64,000 nucleotides of DNA from Halomonas meridiana (GTDB lineage Bacteria; Pseudomonadota; Gammaproteobacteria; Pseudomonadales; Halomonadaceae), in assembly GCF_009846525.1 (NCBI RefSeq), contig NZ_CP024621.1, positions 434,001-498,000 of the forward strand. Reading direction: 5' to 3'. A program made the translations under genes and the position numbers. Under the pieces are notes generated by a model. The model worked only from the letters and a program-made list of their open reading frames with translations, did no database searches and had not been told where the DNA came from. Shown here piece by piece: positions 16,798 through 25,359 of this stretch; within the stretch, counting starts at the first letter, position 1, and each line of letters opens with the position of its first letter.

Positions 16798-18206
16798 TGC
16801 CTATTGGTGATGTGTTGCCGGAAATCAGCCTGACGCTCGGTGCTGTGATTATCGTATTGTTCGCGGCTTTCGCCCGACAACATCAGCATGTCTGGGCGGC
16901 TGTACTGGCGTTGCTCACGATTGGGCTTTGTATTGGGTTGACCTTTACTCAGTGGGATGGACCGCCGCGGCTGACGTTCTCGGGTGTGTGGGCCCTGGAC
17001 GGCATGGCACTCTCCAGCAAACTAGTCGTGTTGATTGCCGGCGCGCTGGTTATTGCCATGTCCCCTGAGTGGATGCAGACCGATCGCCGCCATGCCGAGT
17101 ATTACGCATTGATGTTGTTCGCGTTGTTGGGTGTGATCATGATGGCGTCAGCCAGTGACACCATGGAACTGGTCGTCGGTGTGTTGCTGTCGTCGGTGGC
17201 CAGCTATCCGCTGGCTGCCTATCACCGCACCTGGGCACCCGCCCTGGAAGCTGGCATGAAGTATTTTCTGATGGGAGCCTTGACCAACACTTTACTGGCG
17301 ATAGGCGTTGTCGTGTTGTTCGGCCTGACTGGTAACACAGGCTATCCAGAAATCGCACAAGGACTTTCCGTGGGTCACGACAGCCTGGCGCTAACCATCG
17401 CCACTGCCTCTATCATACTGGGCTTGTCCTTCAAGCTGGCGGCTTTTCCGGCCCACGCATGGATGCCGGATGTAGCCCAAGGTTCCCCGGCACCGGTGGC
17501 AGCCTTCTTGACCGTAATTCCCAAGATTGGCGCTGCCGTCGCATTGGCCCGTTTCGTGTCATTAATGCCGCCGGATGTCGCCTGGCGAGCGATCGTGGCT
17601 CTGATCTCGGTCACGACCATGACGCTGGGTAACGTGGCTGCCCTTCGACAGACAGATGTACGGCGCCTGCTGGGTTGGTCATCGGTTTCCCAGTCCGGCT
17701 ATGCCTTGATGGCGATCGTGGTAATGGGAACAAGCGACCAGGCCCTACCGGCGCTGGTGTTCTTTTTGGCCAGCTACGCCATTGCTAACTTGGCGGCTTT
17801 CGCTGTGGTCACCTATCTGAGAGGGCGCACCGCACTGGAGAGCTATCAGGGGCTAGCCAGACAAGCCCCTATTGCCACAACGATATTAATCGCTTCGCTA
17901 CTTTCTTTAGTGGGTATCCCGCCGCTGATCGGTTTTTTTGGCAAGCTCATGTTGTTCAGCGTCACGATCGAGGGGGGATACGCTTGGCTGGCATTCGTGG
18001 CTGCCGCCAACACCGTTGTCTCGCTGTTCTATTACCTGCGCATCGTGGCGCGGATGATGTTTAGCGATACCCGACCCACTGTGCATGTACTGGTGGGCCA
18101 GTGGGCACGAACCACCATGATCGTGTCTGGCTTGCTGTTGATTGTCGGTGGGCTTGGTGCAGAAATGCTAATGGAGTTCACGGATTCGATAGGCTTTGTG
18201 CGTTAG
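16797..18206 (+). CDS. complex-I-like subunit N (NuoN, antiporter-like)
   Basis: 469 residues from the ATG at 16797, overlapping the M stop by one base. About 14 helices; KLAAFPAHAWMPDVAQGSPAPVAAFLTVIPKIGA is the conserved central region with its Lys, and SVSQSGYALMAI matches the later half-channel. It is the last of the complex-I-like genes. No C, E, F, G or I subunit gene lies in the window, so the operon encodes a membrane arm with only the fused B/D-like protein as a peripheral part. Confidence 0.9.
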   Translation: MPIGDVLPEISLTLGAVIIVLFAAFARQHQHVWAAVLALLTIGLCIGLTFTQWDGPPRLTFSGVWALDGMALSSKLVVLIAGALVIAMSPEWMQTDRRHAEYYALMLFALLGVIMMASASDTMELVVGVLLSSVASYPLAAYHRTWAPALEAGMKYFLMGALTNTLLAIGVVVLFGLTGNTGYPEIAQGLSVGHDSLALTIATASIILGLSFKLAAFPAHAWMPDVAQGSPAPVAAFLTVIPKIGAAVALARFVSLMPPDVAWRAIVALISVTTMTLGNVAALRQTDVRRLLGWSSVSQSGYALMAIVVMGTSDQALPALVFFLASYAIANLAAFAVVTYLRGRTALESYQGLARQAPIATTILIASLLSLVGIPPLIGFFGKLMLFSVTIEGGYAWLAFVAAANTVVSLFYYLRIVARMMFSDTRPTVHVLVGQWARTTMIVSGLLLIVGGLGAEMLMEFTDSIGFVR

Positions 18207-18258
18207 GCCTGGCCTGCCGAATCTAGCTAAACGGAGTAATACTTAGAGGGAGTTATTT

Positions 18259-19566
18259 ATGTCACCTATTCAAGATTTAACTATCGAAACAATCGATAGC
18301 ATTCATACCAAGGAGTGGCTGCGTGCGTACCAGCGGGTCCGTGCCGCTACCGAGGCAATATGTGAGCCTCTGTATAAGGAAGACTACATGGTGCAGAGCA
18401 TGCCAGACGTCAGTCCCCCCAAATGGCACATTGCTCATGTTAGTTGGTTCTTCGAAGCCTTCATCCTCAAGCCGTTTCACCCCAGCTACCTGACCCTCGA
18501 CCCCGCATACGATTACCTTTTCAACTCTTACTATGAGACCCACGGTACGCCGTTTCCTCGTCCTGAGCGCGGCATGATTTCGCGCCCCACAGTGGATGAC
18601 GTCTATCGCTATCGCGCGCATATTAATCAGGCCATGGAAGAATTGCTCAACGACCCTCCGCAAGAACACCTGCAGGAGATACTCCATCGTCTGGAGCTTG
18701 GGTTGCCTCACGAGCAGCAACATCAGGAACTGCTGTTCATGGACATCAAGCATATCCTGGCCCAGAACCCGCTCTGCCCAGTCTATCGAGGTGATCTTGT
18801 GTCGGCACCCGCCCATGAGGTCGGTGAACTCGGTTGGCACGCTTATCCAGCCGGAGTGCGGCAGATAGGTCATGATGCCGACGATAGCCGTTTTGCCTAC
18901 GACAACGAAATGGGGCGTCATCGTCAATTCATTGAGGCTTTCCAGATCGCTGACCGTCCGGTTACCAATGGTGAATTTCTCACGTTCATGCAGGCGGGGG
19001 GATACGACAAACCTGACTATTGGCTGTCGGATGGCTGGGCCACGGTCAAGGCGGAAGGCTGGAAGGCGCCACTTTACTGGGTCGAGCGGGATGGCATCTG
19101 GCATCACTATACGTTAGGCGGGCTGGTGCCAGTGGACGTGAATGCGCCGGTTTGCCATGTCAGCTTCTACGAGGCCGATGCCTTTGCCCAATGGGCCGGT
19201 GCACGCCTACCTACTGAGGCCGAGTGGGAGGCGGTGGCTCAACATGTCCCCCTGCAGGGCAACTTCGTCGAAAAAGGCCATCTTCAGCCGGTCGCGGCTG
19301 CCCCGGTCGGCTCCAGCGAGGGGCCGAGGCAGATGTTCGGTGATGTTTGGGAGTGGACCGGAAGCGCCTATCGGCCCTATCCAGGGTTTCGCAAGTTGCC
19401 GGGCAGCTTAGGTGAATACAACGGCAAGTTTATGTCGGGGCAGATGGTGCTTCGAGGTGGCTGTTGTGCCACCCCGGAAGACCATATCCGCACGACCTAT
19501 CGTAATTTTTTCCCACCTCATGCCCGTTGGGCTTTTTCCGGATTCCGTCTTGCTAAGGAGAGCTAA
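18259..19566 (+). CDS. egtB: ergothioneine biosynthesis sulfoxide synthase EgtB
   Basis: 435 residues. The N-terminal DinB-like helical domain carries the iron-binding His set (HIAHVSWFFEAF near residue 58 and LPHEQQHQELLFMDIKH near 155). The C-terminal formylglycine-generating-enzyme-like domain runs to the end (VCHVSFYEADAFAQWAGARLPTEAEWEA, GDVWEWTGSAY, LRGGCCATP, FSGFRLA). Known reaction: O2-dependent coupling of hercynine with gamma-glutamylcysteine or cysteine to form a sulfoxide. It follows the N-subunit gene by 52 bp and precedes egtD by 2 bp. No egtA, egtC or egtE is seen. Confidence 0.93.
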   Translation: MSPIQDLTIETIDSIHTKEWLRAYQRVRAATEAICEPLYKEDYMVQSMPDVSPPKWHIAHVSWFFEAFILKPFHPSYLTLDPAYDYLFNSYYETHGTPFPRPERGMISRPTVDDVYRYRAHINQAMEELLNDPPQEHLQEILHRLELGLPHEQQHQELLFMDIKHILAQNPLCPVYRGDLVSAPAHEVGELGWHAYPAGVRQIGHDADDSRFAYDNEMGRHRQFIEAFQIADRPVTNGEFLTFMQAGGYDKPDYWLSDGWATVKAEGWKAPLYWVERDGIWHHYTLGGLVPVDVNAPVCHVSFYEADAFAQWAGARLPTEAEWEAVAQHVPLQGNFVEKGHLQPVAAAPVGSSEGPRQMFGDVWEWTGSAYRPYPGFRKLPGSLGEYNGKFMSGQMVLRGGCCATPEDHIRTTYRNFFPPHARWAFSGFRLAKES

Positions 19567-19568
19567 TC

Positions 19569-20531
19569 ATGAGCCTGGCCGTACAATTCCACGACTTGCA
19601 CCCGACCCCAGCCTCAACATCGCTTCGCGATGAGATACTGACGGGATTCAGAGCCGATCAAAAGTTCGCCTCGCCAAAGTTCTTTTATGATCAGCGTGGT
19701 TCTGAGTTATTTGATCAAATTTGTGAGCAGCCAGAATACTACCCGACACGGACCGAGGAGGCGATCCTCGCGGAGGCCGCCGATGATATAGCCGAGATAG
19801 CCGGGCATGAAGCGACGTTGATCGAGCTTGGCAGCGGGGCGAGCCGTAAGGTACGACTTCTACTGGAAGCCATGCGTCCTAGCAGTTACCTGGGAATCGA
19901 CATCTCGCGGGATTTTCTGCTCGACAGTACACGACGACTAGCAGCGGATTACCCATGGCTTGAAGTTCATGCCGCCTGTGCCGATTTCTGTTGCAATATG
20001 GCCTTACCGGACGGGCTATGCTGCGAAAGACCGGTCGGTTTTTTTCCTGGTTCAAGTATCGGTAATTTCGACCCCCAAGCCGCTGAAGATTTTCTTTGCG
20101 GGCTGCATTCTTTGTTACCCACCGGCAGCGGATTGTTGGTAGGAGTCGACTTGGTTAAGGATAAGCCGACCCTTGAAGCCGCCTACAACGATGCAGCTGG
20201 TGTGACGGCAGCATTCAACCTAAATCTATTGGAACGACTACGGCATGAGCTGCACGCTAAAATCGATCCCGCCAATTTTGTCCATCAGGCATTCTTCAAC
20301 GAAGCACACTCTCGTATTGAGATGCATCTGGTCAGTCAGTTATCTCAAGTCGTCACTATTGAAGGGGAGCGTTTCAGTTTTCTGGAAGGCGAGACAATCC
20401 ACACTGAAAACTCGTATAAATATACGGTCGAGGGGTTTCAGGCGTTGGCGGGTCGTGCGGGATTTGAGGCGCTCTCGTCCTGGACCGATGCGAATAGCTT
20501 GTTTAGCGTCCACTACCTGACGCGTGCCTAG
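19569..20531 (+). CDS. egtD: L-histidine N-alpha-methyltransferase EgtD
   Basis: 320 residues with the EgtD SAM-methyltransferase pattern: ELGSGASRKVRLLLEAM (SAM binding), LGIDISRDFL, FPGSSIGNF and the C-terminal TENSYKYTVEGFQALAGRAGF. Known reaction: three methylations of histidine to hercynine, the substrate of EgtB. It is directly coupled to egtB. Ergothioneine is a thiol that protects against oxidants and copper, which gives a plausible reason for its place in a metal island. Confidence 0.94.
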   Translation: MSLAVQFHDLHPTPASTSLRDEILTGFRADQKFASPKFFYDQRGSELFDQICEQPEYYPTRTEEAILAEAADDIAEIAGHEATLIELGSGASRKVRLLLEAMRPSSYLGIDISRDFLLDSTRRLAADYPWLEVHAACADFCCNMALPDGLCCERPVGFFPGSSIGNFDPQAAEDFLCGLHSLLPTGSGLLVGVDLVKDKPTLEAAYNDAAGVTAAFNLNLLERLRHELHAKIDPANFVHQAFFNEAHSRIEMHLVSQLSQVVTIEGERFSFLEGETIHTENSYKYTVEGFQALAGRAGFEALSSWTDANSLFSVHYLTRA

Positions 20532-20821
20532 GGGACACTGATAGCGCGACCACTACAACTCCACATTAAGCGCTGATAGGGAAGGCCAAGAACAGGCCAA
20601 TCCCGGAAGCACACATAAGGGGTCGCGCCAGTTCGCGATGTCACTTCGGCGCTGAGGGTAGCCACCTTGAATTGAGGGGCGCGCTTAAGGACCATTCCTT
20701 CGTAGCAGATAGCTGCAGTGATGCCGGTGGTCGTGGCACTTAGCAGGTCTCGGTCGGTTTGATGGCACGCATGCGTTCCCGCTGAAAGAGCTGGTGAGGG
20801 CGGAGCGATCTGCCGAACCAA
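20528..20821 (-). pseudogene. C-terminal relic of an apolipoprotein N-acyltransferase
   Basis: The frame RDLLSATTTGITAAI...RAPQFKVATLSAEVTSRTGATPY matches the end of Lnt, the same region as LLRATSNGVTAII...RAPQFEQASLTGEVTPMQGLTPF in the intact lnt at 45.2-46.8 kb. Upstream of RDLL the reading breaks (MRAIKPTE in another frame). Only about 75 C-terminal residues remain. It is a remnant of a second, diverged lnt. Confidence 0.7.
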
Positions 20822-21263
20822 GCATCATTACTGACATTTACTAACTGCGCCTAAGGCAGAAGGTTTGTGACTTCGGCACCAAAGACCGCCTGTAGCAGAT
20901 GAGTACCTTATGGGCAACCCCGCTGCATTCAGGGCATGCGCTTCCCGTCCTTTTTAAAATCGGCATAGGGGTACCGGGTGTTGGCAATTCCATTAGAAAT
21001 GAAAAGGGGTGCTGTCTCTGAAGATGAGAGGTGGCTAGACCGCCTTTTCGGGCAATCATGGCTTTAACTTCTCCAATCGTAATGACCAAGGGGTGACCTT
21101 AACGCTGCGTATCACCAGCAATTAAGGTGAACTGAAGCGCATGATGTAAGTCTTTCGAAAGCAACGCACCACCGTAAAAAAGTGCATGACAGGGGCTTTG
21201 GTTAGCTGGCGTGACATAGGCTGAATTGTAAATATGAAGAGAACAACAGCCTCATATGTGCCA
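20822..21263. other. 440-bp stretch without a recognised gene
   Basis: A minus-strand frame at 20841-21089 (82 codons) contains CPEC...HKVLICYRR, faintly like a zinc-finger piece of a transposase, but I cannot place it. The rest shows stops in all frames. It is probably decayed sequence at a junction between the egt genes and the copper/thiol operon. Confidence 0.4.
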
Positions 21264-21734
21264 TTATTCGGGCGTTGCTACAGATGACTCAGGGAATGGA
21301 GCTTGCTCGCTTTCGTCTGCTTGGTGACGCCTTTGCTCTTGCGTCCATAAGGTCTTGAGATAATTCACCACATCGCGGATCTCGGTGGGAGCCAAAATCT
21401 CCTGGTACGCTGGCATTGTTAGCCTATCAGTTTTATTCCAGGGGTCGCGCCAACCTTCAGCAATAATTCGGTAGAGCATGGCATCAGAGTGTTTCCAGGT
21501 ATGGCCCTCTGGCCCATGCGGTGGAGCTGGCAACTCACCTAGAGCATTTTGCCCTTCCCAATTGGGCATGCCTTCGCCTTGTATACCGTGGCAACTGGCA
21601 CAGTATTGTCGGTAAACTTTTTTTCCGTCTTCCAACCGAGACGCATCACTTGAAGAAGGGCGGTCCTCAGCCATGGCGTGCCCTGCAATATTTAACGTCA
21701 GCCATGAGGCAATGAAAAACCAGCGCTTACGCAT
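21264..21734 (-). CDS. periplasmic c-type cytochrome, single haem
   Basis: 156 residues from the ATG at 21734, chosen because a good Sec signal follows (MRKRWFFIASWLTLNIAGHAMA); an ATG at 21767 gives an unlikely leader. The haem motif is CASCH near residue 46, and the axial Met is probably in LTMPAYQEIL, as in class I cytochromes c. The tail QEQRRHQADESEQ is hydrophilic. It overlaps the upstream BNR gene by 8 bp and is the last gene of the operon starting at 25113. Likely an electron carrier in periplasmic redox chemistry. Confidence 0.85.
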   Translation of the reverse strand: MRKRWFFIASWLTLNIAGHAMAEDRPSSSDASRLEDGKKVYRQYCASCHGIQGEGMPNWEGQNALGELPAPPHGPEGHTWKHSDAMLYRIIAEGWRDPWNKTDRLTMPAYQEILAPTEIRDVVNYLKTLWTQEQRRHQADESEQAPFPESSVATPE

Positions 21735-22593
21735 CGGGATAAGCCCAGGATTGGCCTTCGTCTTCACTGTGCAAAAGCTCCCCTTTCTGATTTAAACCAT
21801 AGAGCGTGCCTTTGGGAGAGAGGGTGAGCGCAACGAGCACTGTGCCGTCACCAGTTACTTGTTGCCACTCTTGTCCACCCGTTTCGCTACGCCATAGGCC
21901 CTGCTGAGTAGCCACATAGACTCGCTTTGGGTTGTCAAGGCTATATGCCACATCATAGACGCTGCCAGCATCAAGTTCTCCGGTCGGTCTCCAGCCGCAA
22001 AAGCAGTCCATCGATAGACGCACCGCATCGTCAGATACCGCGTAAAGCCAGCCGGTCTGCATGCTGCCTTCCATGTCCGAGTGAACGAGTCGGTTAACCT
22101 TTTGTGAAGGGCCGCTGTCCATTTTCTTCCAGGTGTTGCCAGCATCCTCGCTTTGGTAGATGCCGTTTTCGGCAATCACCGCATAAAGTGTTTCGTCCTG
22201 GCGGCGATGCACGGTTAGCGCAGTCACCTCCCGGCTAGGTAGGTTAGCGCTGAGCTCTTGCCAGGTTTCTCCATTGTCGGTGCTACGCTGCACCCCAATT
22301 GAGGTGCCTGCAATATAGAGCGTTTGCGAGTCAGTATAGGGAACCGATACCGCTAGCAACTGGCCTTCAGTCACGTCTTCGGGCAAGGGAATCGCATTCC
22401 AAGCCATGCCTTCGTCGGTACGCTGAAATAGCTGGTTGGCCTCAATCTTAAACAGGCGTTTGCCTGTTACGTCATAATGCAATGAAAGCAACCCTTCTTC
22501 GGTTGCCAAGGCCGTACTGGTGCTGCCAAGGCTGACTGCGACCAAACCTGCCAGCAAGAAGACACGTAAAAAACGACTCTTGATGTTGTACAT
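21727..22593 (-). CDS. secreted BNR/Ycf48-like beta-propeller protein
   Basis: 288 residues with a signal peptide (cleavage after TALA). The body has repeated Asp-box/BNR units (STDNGETWQEL, SEDAGNTWKKM, SETGGQEWQQV, SEDEGQSW) spaced about 50-60 residues, giving a propeller. The family includes the photosystem assembly factor Ycf48 and many exported proteins of unknown role. It sits between ccdA and the cytochrome gene, so a role in assembling or sheltering an exported metalloprotein or cytochrome is possible; this is inference. Confidence 0.8.
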   Translation of the reverse strand: MYNIKSRFLRVFLLAGLVAVSLGSTSTALATEEGLLSLHYDVTGKRLFKIEANQLFQRTDEGMAWNAIPLPEDVTEGQLLAVSVPYTDSQTLYIAGTSIGVQRSTDNGETWQELSANLPSREVTALTVHRRQDETLYAVIAENGIYQSEDAGNTWKKMDSGPSQKVNRLVHSDMEGSMQTGWLYAVSDDAVRLSMDCFCGWRPTGELDAGSVYDVAYSLDNPKRVYVATQQGLWRSETGGQEWQQVTGDGTVLVALTLSPKGTLYGLNQKGELLHSEDEGQSWAYPDA

Positions 22594-22616
22594 TTCAATA
22601 TTTCCTTAAATAACCA

Positions 22617-23360
22617 TTAACCGATAACACCGAGGGCAGGGAAAGTGCGCAATAACCAATATGACAGCTCGGATAGTTTGCCAGTGATCATTAAGCTACC
22701 CATCAGAATCATGATCAATCCAGCCGCGATATGTATAAAGCGCCCCCAGCGGCGCAAGAACTGCTGGTGCTTTATGAAGCGATCAAGTGAAAGGGCACTT
22801 AGCATGAAGGGCACGCCCAGACCCAAAGAATAAACGCCGAGCAACGCCATCCCGCTCCAGGCGTTGGCCGTGGAGGCGCTGACGGTAAGAATGGCACCCA
22901 GAATTGGGCCAATGCAGGGGGTCCAGCCAAATGCAAACGCTAAACCAAGTAAGTAAGCTGCACTGCGGGTTCCACCGACGTCCTTCAGTCGACCCATAAA
23001 CCGCCATTCTTGATGAAACCAGCGCCATGGCATGAGCCCGGTCATGAAGGCGCCAAACAGGACGACGATAAGGCCACCGACTAGGTTTGCTTCTTGGCGA
23101 TACACCAGCAGCAGACGACCAATGGCAGTGGAGCTGGCTCCCAGCAACAAAAAAACGGTTGAAAAACCGAGCACGAACCATATCGACTGGGTTAACACCC
23201 GCAGACGTTCTCGTCTATCCGCTTCCTGTAATTGTCCGAGCGAGCGGCCGGTCATGAAAGAAAGATAGCCAGGCACAAGTGGCAAAACACAGGGCGAAAT
23301 GAACGAGATCAGGCCTGCCAGAAAGGCAGTGACCAGTCCTATATTGGCTACTTCAAGCAT
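22617..23360 (-). CDS. CcdA/DsbD-type thiol reductant transporter
   Basis: 247 residues, six membrane helices. The two Cys that shuttle electrons are in SPCVLPLVPGYLSFM (helix 1) and GWTPCIGPILG (helix 4), both diagnostic for CcdA. Known role: passing electrons from cytoplasmic thioredoxin to periplasmic thioredoxin-like proteins. The partner is likely the TlpA-like protein at 23773-24321 in the same operon. A second CcdA is encoded at 34274. Confidence 0.92.
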   Translation of the reverse strand: MLEVANIGLVTAFLAGLISFISPCVLPLVPGYLSFMTGRSLGQLQEADRRERLRVLTQSIWFVLGFSTVFLLLGASSTAIGRLLLVYRQEANLVGGLIVVLFGAFMTGLMPWRWFHQEWRFMGRLKDVGGTRSAAYLLGLAFAFGWTPCIGPILGAILTVSASTANAWSGMALLGVYSLGLGVPFMLSALSLDRFIKHQQFLRRWGRFIHIAAGLIMILMGSLMITGKLSELSYWLLRTFPALGVIG

Positions 23361-23376
23361 TACCCTTTACCCATGG

Positions 23377-23760
23377 CTAGGCTTGGAATTTTGATGAGGA
23401 CTGCTTGATTGACTCGCTTTGATCGACTAGTTGGCGAGTGGTAGGCGCTGTTCCGGCATGCACTTCTGAAGCGTCTTCTACCCGAGCCTGAACATTGGTA
23501 GCGTCGCTTTGCTCGGTCGCTTCACCTTTTTTGTCTTTGCACTTCATCATGCATAGGCCTAATCCGCACATAATGAGACATGGCAATAGGCTCAATAGTA
23601 TAGGCGCGATGCCCAGCAAAACCAGGTTATCCCAGCCAAAAGCAAGGCCGCCAGCCACTGCCACGCCACCCAGCAACATCAGGCCGCGTTGCCCTGTCAA
23701 CCGGCCTTGTAGCCCCGATTTTTGTTTGTTCTGTTGGGTTTTGTCGTCACAACAACTCAT
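23377..23760 (-). CDS. Cys-rich small membrane protein (unrecognised)
   Basis: 127 residues. It begins MSCCDD, has two hydrophobic segments (about 27-45 and 46-72), and the second is Cys/Met-rich (LLPCLIMCGLGLCMMKCKDKK). The C-terminal half is polar and low in complexity. The Cys placement suggests Cu(I) or thiol chemistry at the membrane, but I do not recognise the family. It sits between the ccdA and tlpA-like genes, 12-16 bp from each, so it is part of the operon. Confidence 0.65.
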   Translation of the reverse strand: MSCCDDKTQQNKQKSGLQGRLTGQRGLMLLGGVAVAGGLAFGWDNLVLLGIAPILLSLLPCLIMCGLGLCMMKCKDKKGEATEQSDATNVQARVEDASEVHAGTAPTTRQLVDQSESIKQSSSKFQA

Positions 23761-23772
23761 GGTGCTACCTCA

Positions 23773-24321
23773 TTATCTGGTTGCAATCATTTCGGCAAGA
23801 AAGTCGATCATGTCTTGAGTGTTCCACTCGGCTTCCCCCACGAGGCGCCCAATTTCTTTGCCTTGGCGGTCAAGTAGAAGCGTCGTGGGAATACCTACGG
23901 CCCCAAGATCTGCGCTAGCCATTCCGGTTTTATCTATATAGGGAGCCAGATGTTCAATGCCTATCTCTTGATAGAATTCATTAACAATCTCGACCCCCTT
24001 ACGGTCGATCGATAAGGCGACCACCTCAAAATCATCGCTGCCAAGCTCATCTTGCAGGGCATCTAAAGTGGGCATTTCCTCTCGGCAAGGCCCGCACCAT
24101 GTTGCCCAGATGTTTAGTAGAATCAGCTTTCCTTCAAAGTCAGCCAACGTGAAAGGGGTACCGTCGCTATCCTCGAAGCTGATTTGTGCCACGTCGTTGG
24201 GGGTAGCCCAGAGAAGAAACCCCTGTGGCCCTGAGCTTTCTGACGGGGTGGCCATGGCAAGGGATGTGGCAGTCATCAGAAATACAGCTACGAGATATCC
24301 TGCCAGGATGGGGAGTTTCAT
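23773..24321 (-). CDS. periplasmic TlpA-like thioredoxin
   Basis: 182 residues with a signal sequence (about 1-24). The thioredoxin fold has the active site WATWCGPCREEMP near residue 75, and cis-Pro in GIPTTLLLDRQGKEIGRLVG. It is a TlpA/ResA-type reductase, which keeps thiols of cytochrome apoproteins or copper chaperones reduced. The electron donor is probably the CcdA two genes downstream. Confidence 0.9.
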   Translation of the reverse strand: MKLPILAGYLVAVFLMTATSLAMATPSESSGPQGFLLWATPNDVAQISFEDSDGTPFTLADFEGKLILLNIWATWCGPCREEMPTLDALQDELGSDDFEVVALSIDRKGVEIVNEFYQEIGIEHLAPYIDKTGMASADLGAVGIPTTLLLDRQGKEIGRLVGEAEWNTQDMIDFLAEMIATR

Positions 24322-24335
24322 CGCCGCACTATCCT

Positions 24336-24776
24336 TTAGTAAGTCGCGTAAATGTCGGGGCTCTCAGTCGGTTGCGAGGCGATGGCATAGACTTCCAACG
24401 GGCCACGCTTTTCTCCCGACATGCCCGGTGAGCCAAGCGGCATTCCCGGCACACTCAGCCCTATGATAGAGGGCTTTTCATCAAGCACTTGGGTCACGCT
24501 CTCAACAGGCACATGCCCTTCGAAGAGATAGTCCCCTACGACCGTGGTATGGCAGCCCTGCAGTTCTTCAGGGACGTTATACTCGGCTTTCATTTTAACA
24601 AGATCATGGGTGTCGATCGTCTCCACGTCGAAGCCGTTTTGTTCCAAATACTTGGCATATTCGGCACAACACCCGCAATTGGGATTTTTGTAGAGAGTCG
24701 CTGATATATCAGCCGCCAATCCCGATACGGGAAAAGCCAGCAAAGACGTAACGGCAAGCGCTTTCCAATGTTTCAT
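24336..24776 (-). CDS. DUF411 copper-associated periplasmic protein
   Basis: 146 residues with a signal peptide. The DUF411 signature is present: YKNPNCGCCAEYAKYLEQ, GCHTTVVGDYLFEGHVP and the C-terminal GMPLGSPGM. Family members are found in copper-resistance operons and the NCGCC motif probably binds Cu(I). It is the second gene of the operon and precedes the TlpA-like gene by 14 bp. Confidence 0.88.
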   Translation of the reverse strand: MKHWKALAVTSLLAFPVSGLAADISATLYKNPNCGCCAEYAKYLEQNGFDVETIDTHDLVKMKAEYNVPEELQGCHTTVVGDYLFEGHVPVESVTQVLDEKPSIIGLSVPGMPLGSPGMSGEKRGPLEVYAIASQPTESPDIYATY

Positions 24777-24836
24777 ATGTTGTGTGTCCGGTTAGATATC
24801 AGAGAGGAAGGTCCAAGCGACGCTATCCGCATGATG

Positions 24837-24862
24837 AAAAGGTTGCTTGCGTACAAGCAACC
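24837..24862 (-). terminator. terminator or attenuating hairpin after the small Met-rich gene
   Basis: A perfect 9-bp stem GGTTGCTTG/CAAGCAACC with a 4-base loop (24841-24862), followed on the minus strand by TTTTC. It lies between the first and second genes of the operon and may make the first transcript more abundant. Confidence 0.65.
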
Positions 24863-24876
24863 CTATCCGAGCCGCT

Positions 24877-25113
24877 TTAAGCGTCGTCGTTCTCATGCTG
24901 CATGTTTTCCATCATGGCGTTACATTTTTCCATCATGGACTTCATATCGCCCATCATGTCGTGCATACCCCCTGCTTGCATCATATTGCTATGCATGGCG
25001 TTGCCCTCCATCGGCTTCTGTTGATTCTCTTCTTGGGCAAGAAGCGAGCTAGCTCCGAAGCTGCTGGCAGCAACAATGGCAGTAAACAGGATCGCAGTAT
25101 TACGTTTACGCAT
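24877..25113 (-). CDS. small Met/His-rich periplasmic protein
   Basis: 78 residues with a signal peptide (cleavage after SSLLA). The mature part is nearly all metal-binding type residues: MEGNAMHSNMMQAGGMHDMMGD and MKSMMEKCNAMMENMQHEN. It is likely a Cu(I) buffer. GGAG precedes the ATG. It is first in the operon, about 100 bp below a MerR-type promoter at 25206-25236. Confidence 0.75.
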   Translation of the reverse strand: MRKRNTAILFTAIVAASSFGASSLLAQEENQQKPMEGNAMHSNMMQAGGMHDMMGDMKSMMEKCNAMMENMQHENDDA

Positions 25114-25205
25114 GACACTCTCCTCTGTGTGTGAGTCACTCTGCCAAACGCGCTGGTGGTAGGACTTGATTACGGTTTTTTATCCTGTGGCAGAAGTGCT
25201 TTTTT

Positions 25206-25236
25206 AAGATATCCTTAAAGCAGACTTTAAGGTCAA
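25206..25236 (-). promoter_or_regulatory. MerR-family promoter of the copper/thiol operon
   Basis: Minus strand TTGACC, a 19-bp spacer and TATCTT. Within it is a perfect dyad CCTTAAAG-N4-CTTTAAGG (25213-25232). The overlong spacer is the hallmark of MerR control. The divergent MerR gene starts at 25360. Confidence 0.85.
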
Positions 25237-25359
25237 GGCCTCATTTTAAATTTCGTTATACAACCTAAATGTTTGTCATGAGCGCTCAGCTGAAGACTTG
25301 ACCTTTGGGCAGCCTAACGGTTGTAAGCTGGCTACGAATAAACGAATGAGGATAAGCCA

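Noticed and set aside
18277..19107. 276-codon frame opposite to egtB
   Set aside because: It is fully antisense to a well-defined enzyme gene and resembles no protein.
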